From: Streptomyces sp. PTY087I2
Lineage (GTDB): Bacteria > Actinomycetota > Actinomycetes > Streptomycetales > Streptomycetaceae
NCBI RefSeq assembly: GCF_001687325.1
Contig: NZ_LZRD01000018.1
Span: forward strand, 111,487 to 175,486
Direction of reading: 5' to 3'
DNA: 64,000 nt
Shown here: piece by piece, positions 1 through 7,931 of the stretch
Layout: each line of letters starts with the position of its first letter
How positions within the stretch are numbered: the stretch's first letter is position 1
Notes under the pieces: generated by a model
Databases searched by the model: none
Told to the model about the DNA's origin: nothing
Seen by the model: the letters and a program-made list of their open reading frames with translations, nothing else
Made by a program: the position numbers and the translations under genes

Positions 1-1364
1 GCGGGCGCCGGGGCGGGGGCGTGGTCGACGGCGGGCTCCGGCCGGGGGCCGCCGGTGGCGCGCAGGCCGAGACCCGCGAGCAGGAACACTCCGGCCAGCA
101 GGGCCCAGCCGGCCGTCCCCAGGGGCAGCACCACAGCGGTCATCAGGACCGGCCCCACGATCTGCTGGCCGGTGACGCCCAGGCTGAAGGTCGCCAGGTA
201 GCGGGCGCGGGCGGGGGCCGGTGACATGTCGTACGACAGGTTCCAGACCGCGACGGAGTGCACGTTCTCGCCCACCGTCAGCAGGACCACCGCGATCACC
301 GCGAAGGCCGCGGCGGGCCAGGCCGGGACGTGCTCCGCGCCCGCGAACACCCCGCAGGACAGCAGCAGCGGGACCAGTGCGAACCAGATGAGCCGCAGCG
401 CCCGGGCGGTGGTGTCGGCGAACTTCGCCACGTACACCTGGAGCACCACGGTGAGCACCGTGTTCACGGCGAGGAGCACCGAGACCGCCGAAGCGGGCGC
501 CGAGGTGGCCGTGGTCAGCCACAGCGGCAGCAGCAGGAAGAGCACCGAGTCGTGCAGGGAAAGGATCCCGTTGGAGACGGTGAACAGCAGGAAGCGCAGG
601 TCCAGGAACGGGCTGCGCACCGGGGCCGGTTCGGGGTCCGGCTCTGCGGCTGTCTCCTCGGCGAGCGGCACGGCCTTCTTCACCGTGACGGCCCCCGCCG
701 GGTCCTCCACCCTTCGGCGCAGCCGCTCGACGACCAGCGCGATCACGAAGAACGTGAGGGCGTTGCCGAGGAACAGGGCGGCGAACGCGGCCCGGTGCTC
801 GATCGCGAGCACCGCTCCGGCCAGCAGGAATCCGGCGGTGAGTCCGATGTTGCGCACCGAACGGATGGAGGCCATGGTGCGGGCCTGGTTCTCGCCGCCC
901 TCGATAAGTCCGACCACGACCTGCTGCAACGGCGAGCAGCCTCGGTCCAGGGCGGTGAGGACGCAGGTCAGGACGGCGTACGGCCAGAAGCTGTCGACCA
1001 GCGCGAAGCCCGCGTACCCCACGCCCCGGGCCGCGAGCAGGATGACGTAGACACGGGTGGGTCCGACGCGGTCGGCCAGTCGGCCGAAGGGCACCGGGCT
1101 GATCAGTCCGATGATGCTCGCGATGGAGATCACCGCGCCCACCTGGGTGGCCGGGATCCCGACGACGGTGACGAAGTAGAGCGTGGAGGCGGCCAGGAAC
1201 ATGCCGGAGCCGACGGAGTCGGCGACGGCTCCGGCGGCCAGCTTCCGGCCGGCCGACGTCCGGGGCAGGATGGCGAGCGCGAGGCGCAGGATCCGGCCGG
1301 CAGGCCGGTCCGCCGCCCCGTCCGTTCCCGGGCCGGACGACCGGCTCGCAGGGGACTCGCTCAT
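1..1364 (-). CDS. MFS transporter (partial, C-terminus beyond window)
   Basis: This is the last visible gene of the region-1 operon and probably exports its product. The protein reads MSESPASR... and then shows about eleven hydrophobic helices, with the cytoplasmic signature GRLADRVGP after the second or third helix and a charged mid-protein loop (ERLRRRVEDPAG) separating the two six-helix halves. The reading frame is open to the left edge, so the C-terminus is missing. The ATG at 1364 overlaps the TGA of the upstream gene in an ATGA, implying translational coupling. The substrate is unknown; an export or self-resistance role is inferred from position in a biosynthetic operon. Confidence 0.85.
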   Translation of the reverse strand, partial: MSESPASRSSGPGTDGAADRPAGRILRLALAILPRTSAGRKLAAGAVADSVGSGMFLAASTLYFVTVVGIPATQVGAVISIASIIGLISPVPFGRLADRVGPTRVYVILLAARGVGYAGFALVDSFWPYAVLTCVLTALDRGCSPLQQVVVGLIEGGENQARTMASIRSVRNIGLTAGFLLAGAVLAIEHRAAFAALFLGNALTFFVIALVVERLRRRVEDPAGAVTVKKAVPLAEETAAEPDPEPAPVRSPFLDLRFLLFTVSNGILSLHDSVLFLLLPLWLTTATSAPASAVSVLLAVNTVLTVVLQVYVAKFADTTARALRLIWFALVPLLLSCGVFAGAEHVPAWPAAAFAVIAVVLLTVGENVHSVAVWNLSYDMSPAPARARYLATFSLGVTGQQIVGPVLMTAVVLPLGTAGWALLAGVFLLAGLGLRATGGPRPEPAVDHAPAPAP

Positions 1365-2113
1365 CCGGCACCGCCCTCCTGGGCCGGGCCCCCGGCGGCG
1401 AAGGCCCCGATCCAGGCCGCCAGCTCACCGGTCCGGCGGACATGAACGGCGGTGGCCGCCTCCGGTGGGGGCAGCCGCAGCCAGTTCCAGGCGTATCTGC
1501 GGGCCGCGTTGACCAGTTGCTCGGCGTCGTTCCCGCCCCGGGCTCGCGCCTGGGCGAGGAGCGCGGCGGTCAGCCGAATCCGGGCGACGCGGTCCACCAG
1601 GACCCAGCCGCCCGCCACCGTGCAGGCGGGATCGGCGCCGGCCCACTCGGCGCGGACGGAGACCAGACCGCGCAGGGCTTCGTCCGCGATGTCCCAGGCA
1701 CCGGCGGCCCGGCCGTCCGGCCGGCCCCCGAGCCCCGCCCGCAGCAGGGCGCACACCGCGTCGTAGTGGTCCGGTTCGGCGAGGCGGGTGACGATCCGGG
1801 CGACCTCCCGGTGGGCGGCCTCCAGGGACGGCCCGCCGTCCAGCCGTGTTCCGGTCCGGGACAGGGTCCGTACGACGTCGTCCTCGACGGCCCGGCACAC
1901 GCAGGCGTCGACGGACCGGGCCGCCGCGTCATGACCGCCCTCGTCGTCCGCCGGCCGGGCGACGGCGGCGCGTGCGGCGGCCAGGTCGATGAGCCGGTCG
2001 CAGATCTCCTCGTTCAGCGACTCCTGCCCCGCTCGCAGCGGGGGAAGCCCGGCGGCGGCGGCCTCCAGCCGCGCCGCCGCCCGCTTCGACGCGCTGAGGA
2101 CCTCGCCGGTCAC
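1361..2113 (-). CDS. Hypothetical helical protein in biosynthetic operon
   Basis: I do not recognise this 250-residue protein. It is Ala/Arg-rich, predicted almost entirely helical, and has no signal peptide, transmembrane segment or cofactor motif that I can see. It carries an acidic His-containing stretch near residues 55-65 and two close Cys residues (ACVC) near 70. It overlaps the aminotransferase gene upstream and the MFS gene downstream by 4 bp each, so it is co-translated with pathway genes and probably serves the pathway as an enzyme, a chaperone or a carrier partner. The frame is well supported by the overlaps on both sides and by codon bias. Confidence 0.7.
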   Translation of the reverse strand: MTGEVLSASKRAAARLEAAAAGLPPLRAGQESLNEEICDRLIDLAAARAAVARPADDEGGHDAAARSVDACVCRAVEDDVVRTLSRTGTRLDGGPSLEAAHREVARIVTRLAEPDHYDAVCALLRAGLGGRPDGRAAGAWDIADEALRGLVSVRAEWAGADPACTVAGGWVLVDRVARIRLTAALLAQARARGGNDAEQLVNAARRYAWNWLRLPPPEAATAVHVRRTGELAAWIGAFAAGGPAQEGGAG

Positions 2114-3027
2114 ACGCGCTCCAGCCAGTGCGCGTACCTCTCGTCGCGGCCCCGGACGACCTCGTGGAAGAGGTCGCGGAGCTGCTTGGTGACAGGGCCG
2201 ACGCCGGAGCCGACGCGCCTCTCGTCCACCGACGCGACGGGAACGATCTCGGCGGCGGTGCCGGTGAGGAAGGCCTCGTCGGCGATGTAGACCTCGCTGC
2301 GCGGGACGCTGCGCTCGGTGACCTTCAGCCCGAGGTCGCGGGCGAAGGTGAGGGCGCAGTCGCGGGTGAGTCCGGGCAGGATGCCGTCGCTGACGGGCGG
2401 CGTGATGAGTTCGCCGTCACGGACGAGGAAGAGGTTGGCGGCCGACGCCTCCGCGATATGGCCGTTGGCGGTGAGCATCAGCGCGTCGTCGTATCCGGCA
2501 CGCTGGGCGCCGACCTTGGCCAGCGCGCTGTTGACGTAGGCGCCGGTCGCCTTGGCCAGCGGCGGCACGGTCTGGTTGGAGTTGCGCTGCCAGTTGCTGA
2601 CGATCAGGCGGCAGCCCTCGCTCTCGGCGGTGTCGCCGAGGTACGAGCCCCAGGGCCAGACGGCGATGGACATACGGACGGCGTCGAGCTGGGGGGCGAC
2701 GCCCATCTCGCCGTAGCCGAGGTAGGCGATGGGCCGGATGTAGCAGGAGTCGTGGCCGTTGACCCGGACCAGTTCGCGGACGGCTTCGACGAGTTCCTCG
2801 TCGGTCCAGGACAGCTCCATGAGGTAGACGCGGGCGGAGTCGCGCAGCCGGGAGATGTGGTCGCGCAGCCGGAAGACGGCGGACCCGGTCTCGGTGGCGT
2901 AGGCACGGATGCCTTCGTACACCCCCCAGCCGTAGTGCAGGCTCGGGGTGAGGACGTGCACGGTGGCGTCGTCCCAGGGGACCAGTTCGCCGTCCATCCA
3001 GATGTACGGGGTAGGGGTCAGGGGCAT
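2110..3027 (-). CDS. Class IV (IlvE-like) aminotransferase
   Basis: A PLP-dependent fold-type IV transaminase of 305 residues, the usual length for branched-chain aminotransferases. The N-terminus (TPYIWMDGELVPWDDA, HYGWGVYEGIRAY) is typical. The Schiff-base lysine is K159 in PLAKATGAYVNS, the phosphate and cofactor loop is EASAANLF at 193-200, and GTAAEIVPV lies near the C-terminus. It interconverts a 2-oxo acid and an amino acid. Housekeeping ilvE genes are rarely embedded in such operons, so it probably supplies or removes an amino group in the pathway. It follows the FemAB-like gene by a 6-bp gap and overlaps the next gene by 4 bp. Confidence 0.92.
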   Translation of the reverse strand: MPLTPTPYIWMDGELVPWDDATVHVLTPSLHYGWGVYEGIRAYATETGSAVFRLRDHISRLRDSARVYLMELSWTDEELVEAVRELVRVNGHDSCYIRPIAYLGYGEMGVAPQLDAVRMSIAVWPWGSYLGDTAESEGCRLIVSNWQRNSNQTVPPLAKATGAYVNSALAKVGAQRAGYDDALMLTANGHIAEASAANLFLVRDGELITPPVSDGILPGLTRDCALTFARDLGLKVTERSVPRSEVYIADEAFLTGTAAEIVPVASVDERRVGSGVGPVTKQLRDLFHEVVRGRDERYAHWLERV

Positions 3028-3033
3028 GTCGGC

Positions 3034-4251
3034 TCAGTCTCCTTGTGTGGTGGTGCGGTGGGGGCCGAGGCTGCGCAGCCGTTCGTCCTCGCTCACGCCC
3101 TGGAGGCGGACGGTGTCGGTGAGGGTGCGGTGGCCGTCGCCGGCGAAGCGGAACCAGCCGCGCCGCGGTTCGATGTCGCAGCCACGCAGCCTCTTGGCCT
3201 CGTAGGCGGCCAGGCCGTACCAGATCTCCCGGACGCCGTTGGCCAGGGACCAGCGGACCGCCTCGTGGTAGGTGAGGGAGAAGTAGACGCCCCGGGCCCG
3301 GTCCTCGTCGAAGCCCGCGGTGCGCGCGTACAGGGCGTTCCCGGCCCGGAGGAAGAGGACGAACCCGAGGGCCTCGCCGTCGCGTTCGGCGCTGAAGACC
3401 AGGCAGCTGTCGCCGACGGTCTCGCGGATGGCGTCGAAGTCCCGCTCGACGCGGGCCCGCCCGCCGGGCAGCCCGTACTTGGCACGCAGGGCGACCTGAA
3501 GATCGACGACGGCCCCGGTGAGCGCGTCGGCGCCGTGCCGGATGACGGTGGTGAAACCGGCCTCGTTGTAGTCGCGCAGCTCGCGGCGGAGCCGGGTGCG
3601 CTTGCGGCTGGTCAGGGCGGCCAGATAACCGTCCCAGTCGGGGGCGTTCAGCCGGAGTACGGATTCGGCGCCGAGCGCGGCCGGGGTGTGCCCGCGGGCC
3701 TCCGCGGCCGGGCCGATCAGCGCGGCCTGCTCGTCGGAGGCGTACAGCAGTCCGGTGCTGCGGCAGCCGAGCTGTTCGGCGGCCTCGTCGAGGAGCCGGG
3801 GCAACTCGGAGAGCACCTCTCGCCGCTCGGCGGGGGTGCGGCCGGCCGCGTGGACGAGGCCGAGGTGGGAGCCGAAGACGGACAGGGCGAGGGAGGGATA
3901 CTGGCCGCGGCGGGCGTCCGGGAGGCCGGTGACGGCCTCCTCCCACCGGGCCCGATCGCCTTCCGGCAGTCGTTCCGGGTCACCGAACGCGCCGAGGTCG
4001 CCGACCATCTTGGGCACGTCGTAGAACAGGAGTCCGCCGCCGTCCCGGGTGAGCAGCAGCGGCGCCAGTGCGACGAGGTCACCGCCCGCCCCGTACACCC
4101 CCAGGTAGTGGGCCTCGTGCAGGTCGGTGCGCTCGGTGAAACGCCACCAGCGGTCGTCCTCCCAGATGACCGGCGGGCGGTCGAGGGCGGGGAGTCCGGC
4201 TGCGGTCGGCCGCTCGTCGGGGCCCAGGACCCGGACGGTCAGCGTGCTCAT
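3034..4251 (-). CDS. FemAB/GNAT-fold acyltransferase
   Basis: A 405-residue protein of the GNAT-related, FemAB/BioF2-like type. The C-terminal half has the tell-tale pattern FVLFLRAGNALYARTAGFD followed by GVYFSLTYHEAVRWSLANG, the strand and helix that bind the acyl donor in this fold. The start is the ATG at 4251 (MSTLTVRVLGPDER), which overlaps the ATP-grasp stop by 4 bp; longer upstream frames only shadow that gene. Members transfer amino-acyl or acyl groups, often from aminoacyl-tRNA or CoA. Beside an ATP-grasp ligase it could add a second amino acid or acylate an amine; the donor and acceptor cannot be told from sequence. Confidence 0.75.
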   Translation of the reverse strand: MSTLTVRVLGPDERPTAAGLPALDRPPVIWEDDRWWRFTERTDLHEAHYLGVYGAGGDLVALAPLLLTRDGGGLLFYDVPKMVGDLGAFGDPERLPEGDRARWEEAVTGLPDARRGQYPSLALSVFGSHLGLVHAAGRTPAERREVLSELPRLLDEAAEQLGCRSTGLLYASDEQAALIGPAAEARGHTPAALGAESVLRLNAPDWDGYLAALTSRKRTRLRRELRDYNEAGFTTVIRHGADALTGAVVDLQVALRAKYGLPGGRARVERDFDAIRETVGDSCLVFSAERDGEALGFVLFLRAGNALYARTAGFDEDRARGVYFSLTYHEAVRWSLANGVREIWYGLAAYEAKRLRGCDIEPRRGWFRFAGDGHRTLTDTVRLQGVSEDERLRSLGPHRTTTQGD

Positions 4252-5474
4252 CGGGACACCTCCGTGGCGCGTTCCCAGCCGAATCCCGCCTCGGCCTCGG
4301 CCTCGCTCTTGGCGACGCGAGCGAGCAGTTCGCCCTCGGTGCGGGCGGTCACCAGCCAGGTGGCGACGAAGTCGCCGGACTTGCGGTCGCGGTAGCGGGC
4401 ACCGCCCCAGTCGTCGCCGGTCCGGGCGAGGACCGTGAAGTCCTCCGTTCCGGCGGGCGGTTGCCCGGGTACGCGGGTGATCCGGCCGTTCCGCGGGGGC
4501 AGGCCGAAGTTGGCGACCAGGGGTGCGGAGCGGGCACGGTCCGCCACGGCATCCAGGTCGACGGGCAGCCCGCACTCGATCCTGGACCACAACTCCCGTG
4601 GATCCAGGCCCAGTACGGTGGTGAGCATGGCGGGGATCGGGGTGCCGCCGACGCGTCCGGCGATCTCACAGAGGATGATCTCCTCCGCCTCGGTCACGAA
4701 GAACTCGGCGTGGACGAAGAGGGCGGGCGCCGGGGGCAGGGCGGTGACGAGCCGCCGGGTCTCCTCGACCAGCCGGGCGTGCAGCGGATCGCCCGCTTCC
4801 AGGGTCCAGCTGCCGTTGCCGGAGTCCGTCCAGTGCGACAGACAGCCGCCGTCGGTGTAGACGGAGGGGATGGACACCACGAACTCACCGCCCACGTGCA
4901 GGGCGTCGACGTGGCAGAAACGGCCGGTCACGAACTCCTCGGCCTCGTGACCGCCGGAGCGCACCCGCTCCGCCACGGCCCGGGCGTCCTCGGGCCGGTG
5001 CAGGACGGCGACCCCGGTGGAGCCGGAGCCGTCGCGGGGTTTGACCACGACGGGCCCGGGGTGCGCGGCCATGAAGGCCAGCACCTCGGCCTCGTCGTGG
5101 ACGGGCGCGAAGACGGGCACCCGGATGCCCCCGGCCCGGGCGTACTCCTTCATCAGGACCTTGTCGCGGTAGGCGCGGGCGCTCTTGGGGCGCTGGCCCG
5201 GCAGGTCCAGCTCTTCGCGCAGGTCGGCCGCCCGCTCGACGTCCACCTCCGCCAGGGCCAGCACCCGGGTCACGTCGTGACGGGCGCGAAGCCGTCGTAC
5301 GGCGTCGCGCACGGCGGTGTCGTCGGTGTAGTCGGCGACCCGCTCCACGGCGAGGAACCCCGGGCCGGGGTCGACCCCGTCGGCGGTGACGGCGAGCAGC
5401 CGGCCGCGCTCCTCGCCGAGCCATCGGGCGAACGGGAGCCCGGCGTTGCGGGGGCTGATCAGGATCAGGATCAT
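4248..5474 (-). CDS. ATP-grasp ligase
   Basis: A 408-residue ATP-grasp enzyme (carboxylate-amine ligase type). The N-terminal domain starts MILILISPRN. The ATP-binding lysine lies in PVVVKPRDGSGSTGVAV (K145 with the glycine-rich loop), and the metal-binding acidic segment is EEIILCEIAGRVGG near residues 266-281. Such enzymes activate a carboxylate as acyl phosphate and condense it with an amine to make an amide or dipeptide. The start is the ATG at 5474, overlapping the LDH2-type gene by 4 bp. As the only obvious amide-bond-forming enzyme in the operon, it is the best candidate for joining the pathway's amino acid to a partner. Confidence 0.88.
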   Translation of the reverse strand: MILILISPRNAGLPFARWLGEERGRLLAVTADGVDPGPGFLAVERVADYTDDTAVRDAVRRLRARHDVTRVLALAEVDVERAADLREELDLPGQRPKSARAYRDKVLMKEYARAGGIRVPVFAPVHDEAEVLAFMAAHPGPVVVKPRDGSGSTGVAVLHRPEDARAVAERVRSGGHEAEEFVTGRFCHVDALHVGGEFVVSIPSVYTDGGCLSHWTDSGNGSWTLEAGDPLHARLVEETRRLVTALPPAPALFVHAEFFVTEAEEIILCEIAGRVGGTPIPAMLTTVLGLDPRELWSRIECGLPVDLDAVADRARSAPLVANFGLPPRNGRITRVPGQPPAGTEDFTVLARTGDDWGGARYRDRKSGDFVATWLVTARTEGELLARVAKSEAEAEAGFGWERATEVSR

Positions 5475-6547
5475 GCGTCGGCCCCGATCCCATGGCGGGC
5501 CGCGAGATCGGCGAAGGCGCGGGCGGTATGCGGATCGAGCGGGATGCCGTGCTCGGTGCGCTCCCGGGCGATGCGCTGCTGCGGGTCGCCCGGGACCTGG
5601 ACGGGCGCTGCCGCGTCCACGGCGGGCGGGGTGCCCCGGGTGGTGGTGAGCAGGTCCGCGAAGCCCTCGGCGAAGCTGTCCGTGCCGCCGAAGGCGGCCG
5701 GGTCCAGGCAGATCAGGAAGTGGCCGACCTGACGGCTCCGCCCGGGGGCGGACTCGCCGATGTGCTCCAGGTGCCAGTCGGCGGGCGAGCCGGTGAGGAC
5801 GGCCCCCAGCAGGGTGGCGACCATGGCCAGGCCCTGGCCCTTGTAGCCGCCGAGCGGGGAGAGCGCGTACGCCCGGTCCGGGTCGGTGGCGGGCCGGCCG
5901 TCCTCGTCGGTGGCCCAGCCGGTGTCGAGGGCGCGGCCGTGCTTGCGCCGCTCCTTGATCTCCCCGAAGCAGACCTGGCTGGTGGCCATGTCGAGCGCGA
6001 ACTCGTCCCCGTCGACGGAGGCGGCGAAGCTCAGCGGGTTGGTGCCGTACAGCGGGCGGGTACCGGAGTAGGGGGCCACGCGGGGCGCGGCGGACGTCGT
6101 GACGATGCCGACGAGGCCCCGCTGTGCGAGGTAGCGGCTGTAGACGGAGGCGGCGCCGAAGTGGTTGGAGTTGCGGACGCCGACGGCGCACACCCCGTGG
6201 ACCGGGGCGCGTTCGGCGGCGGCCCGGGCGGCGGCCAGTCCGGCGACCACGCCGAGCGCGCCGTCGGCGTCCAGCATCAGGGCCGGGCCGGTGTCCCGGA
6301 TCGCGGTGACGGCGGGCCGGGCGGTGGCGATACCGTCCCGGAGTTCGGCCAAATACTGCGGAAGCAGCCGCAGGCCGTGGGTGTCGATGCCCCGCAGCGA
6401 GGTCTCGGTGAGCGCGGCCGCCACGTCGCGGGCGTCGCCCTCGGGGACGCCCGCCTCCCGCAGCGCGGCGACGGCGACGGCGGTGGCGGCCTGGGGAGTC
6501 AGCCGGGCGACGGCGTCGGTCGCGGGCGGTTCGTGCACGCTGGTCAT
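5471..6547 (-). CDS. LDH2/MDH2-family NAD(P)-dependent oxidoreductase
   Basis: A 358-residue member of the malate/L-lactate dehydrogenase family that differs from Rossmann-type LDHs. Signatures are RGIDTHGLRLLPQYL (52-66), GVRNSNHFGAAS (123-134, His129 catalytic or binding), YGTNPLSFA and GGYKGQGLAM. Relatives reduce 2-oxo acids to 2-hydroxy acids, or cyclic and N-methyl imines to amino acids (DpkA and N-methylamino acid dehydrogenases belong here). In this operon it could reduce a 2-oxo acid or an imine or oxime derived from an N-oxidised amino acid. The start is the ATG at 6547, four bases beyond the TAA of the preceding gene. Confidence 0.9.
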   Translation of the reverse strand: MTSVHEPPATDAVARLTPQAATAVAVAALREAGVPEGDARDVAAALTETSLRGIDTHGLRLLPQYLAELRDGIATARPAVTAIRDTGPALMLDADGALGVVAGLAAARAAAERAPVHGVCAVGVRNSNHFGAASVYSRYLAQRGLVGIVTTSAAPRVAPYSGTRPLYGTNPLSFAASVDGDEFALDMATSQVCFGEIKERRKHGRALDTGWATDEDGRPATDPDRAYALSPLGGYKGQGLAMVATLLGAVLTGSPADWHLEHIGESAPGRSRQVGHFLICLDPAAFGGTDSFAEGFADLLTTTRGTPPAVDAAAPVQVPGDPQQRIARERTEHGIPLDPHTARAFADLAARHGIGADA

Positions 6548-6551
6548 GCGG

Positions 6552-7931
6552 TTACGCCTTCCAGAGCAGGGGCGAGTCGGTACGGGCGGGATCGTGGGCC
6601 ACGAATCCCGCGGCGCGCAGTGCGGGGCGGAACGCGTCGTCGGGCCGGGTCCACACGGTGCGGGCCCCCGAGGCGACCGCACGGGTGACCGCGGTGCGCA
6701 ACAGGGCGGTCGTCTCCTCCGCCGTGGCCCCGTCCTGCGTCGTCTCGGCCAGCTCCCGCACATCGTCCACCGGTTCGGTGCCGGGCAGCGGTCGCCGACG
6801 GACCCGGGCAGAGGCCACCGCCGTACCGTCCCGGTGGACCGACAGGCGGGCCTCGTCGTGGTCCAGGGCGTCGGCGTCGGCGGGCCGGACGGTGAACGCC
6901 GGGCCGGTGAAGTCCGGGACGAACCCGGTGCCCGGCGCGTCCGGCAGGGTGATCCGGCCGGACGCGTCCAGCAGGACTCCGCGGCCGGTGTCGATCGCCA
7001 GCAGCGCGATCGAGTCGGCGTCCAGGTGGTCGACCTGCGGGCCGAGGTGCGCGGTGGCGGAGACCCCCGCGCTGGACTCCGGCATGCAGCCGAGCATCGT
7101 GCCGAGACCGTGGGCGTGGGCGCGGCGCAGCATGCTCAGCGCCGGGGTGATGCCCCCGGCCTTCATCAGCTTCAGATTGACCCCGTGGAACGCCTCGGCG
7201 CAGGCGTCGAGGTCGTCGGGGCCGGTGATGCTCTCGTCGGCGAACACCGGGACCGGGGAGGCCGCCTTCAGGGTGCGGGCGTCGTCCCAGCGCTCGCGCG
7301 GGAAGGGCTGCTCCAGGAGTTCGACGCCGAGCCCGGCCAGGCCGTCGAGGGCGGCCAGCGTGCCGGGCAGGTCCCAGCCGCAGTTGCCGTCCACGAAGAA
7401 CGGCGCGTCGGTGTGCTCCCGCAGCGCCCTCAGGACGTGCAGGTCGCCGGGGGCGGCCAGCTTGACCTTGTACGCGGGCCAGCCCGGCCGCTCGCGAAGC
7501 TTGCGCACCATGACGTCCGGGGTGTCGAGCCCGATGCTGTAGCTGGAGTGCAGGCCTTCGGGGCGCGCCCCGCCCAGGTGCTGCCACAGCGGTACGCCGG
7601 CGAGCCGGGCGGCCAGGTCGTGCGCCGCGACATCGAGGGCGGCCAGGAGGAAGGGCGACCCGGCGAGCTGCGGGGCGAGCGCGGCCCAGGCGCCCCCGGG
7701 GTCGTCGGCGGGGAGCGTGCGCACGGTGCCGGCGACCCGGCGCAGGTCGTCGTGCATGACGGGGAGGGCGGAGCGGTAGCGGTCCGTCATGAAGGCGGAG
7801 GCCTCCCCGAATCCGGAGACGTCCCGCTCCCGCAGTTCGACGAGCAGGCCGGGCTGTTCGGGGATGGCTTCGCGGGCGCTGCGCCAGATGTCGTGGTCGG
7901 TGAGCCTGATCTCGTGGACGTACAGCTTCAT
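6552..7931 (-). CDS. Enolase-superfamily (dipeptide epimerase-like) protein with C-terminal GNAT-like domain
   Basis: This 459-residue protein is longer than the usual 350-residue members of its family. Residues 1-340 are a mandelate-racemase/muconate-lactonizing enzyme barrel with the full catalytic set of the dipeptide-epimerase group: KxK at K155/K157, metal ligands D181, E207 and D232, and K257 in KLMKAGG. Residues about 348-459 form a separate alpha/beta segment (LSVHRDGTAVASARVR ... ALRAAGFVAHD) resembling a degenerate GNAT domain without a clear acetyl-CoA RxxGxG loop. It probably epimerises an alpha-carbon of an amino acid or dipeptide made by the pathway. The ATG at 7931 overlaps the radical SAM stop by 4 bp. 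Confidence 0.87.
   Translation of the reverse strand: MKLYVHEIRLTDHDIWRSAREAIPEQPGLLVELRERDVSGFGEASAFMTDRYRSALPVMHDDLRRVAGTVRTLPADDPGGAWAALAPQLAGSPFLLAALDVAAHDLAARLAGVPLWQHLGGARPEGLHSSYSIGLDTPDVMVRKLRERPGWPAYKVKLAAPGDLHVLRALREHTDAPFFVDGNCGWDLPGTLAALDGLAGLGVELLEQPFPRERWDDARTLKAASPVPVFADESITGPDDLDACAEAFHGVNLKLMKAGGITPALSMLRRAHAHGLGTMLGCMPESSAGVSATAHLGPQVDHLDADSIALLAIDTGRGVLLDASGRITLPDAPGTGFVPDFTGPAFTVRPADADALDHDEARLSVHRDGTAVASARVRRRPLPGTEPVDDVRELAETTQDGATAEETTALLRTAVTRAVASGARTVWTRPDDAFRPALRAAGFVAHDPARTDSPLLWKA

Noticed and set aside
258..1445. Long plus-strand frames over the MFS gene
   Set aside because: Arg/Gly/His-rich composition and exact antisense position to a well-formed membrane protein; a GC-bias shadow.
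2128..4395. 755-residue plus-strand ORF
   Set aside because: Antisense to the aminotransferase and FemAB-like genes; Gly/Val/Asp/Glu-rich composition typical of shadows.
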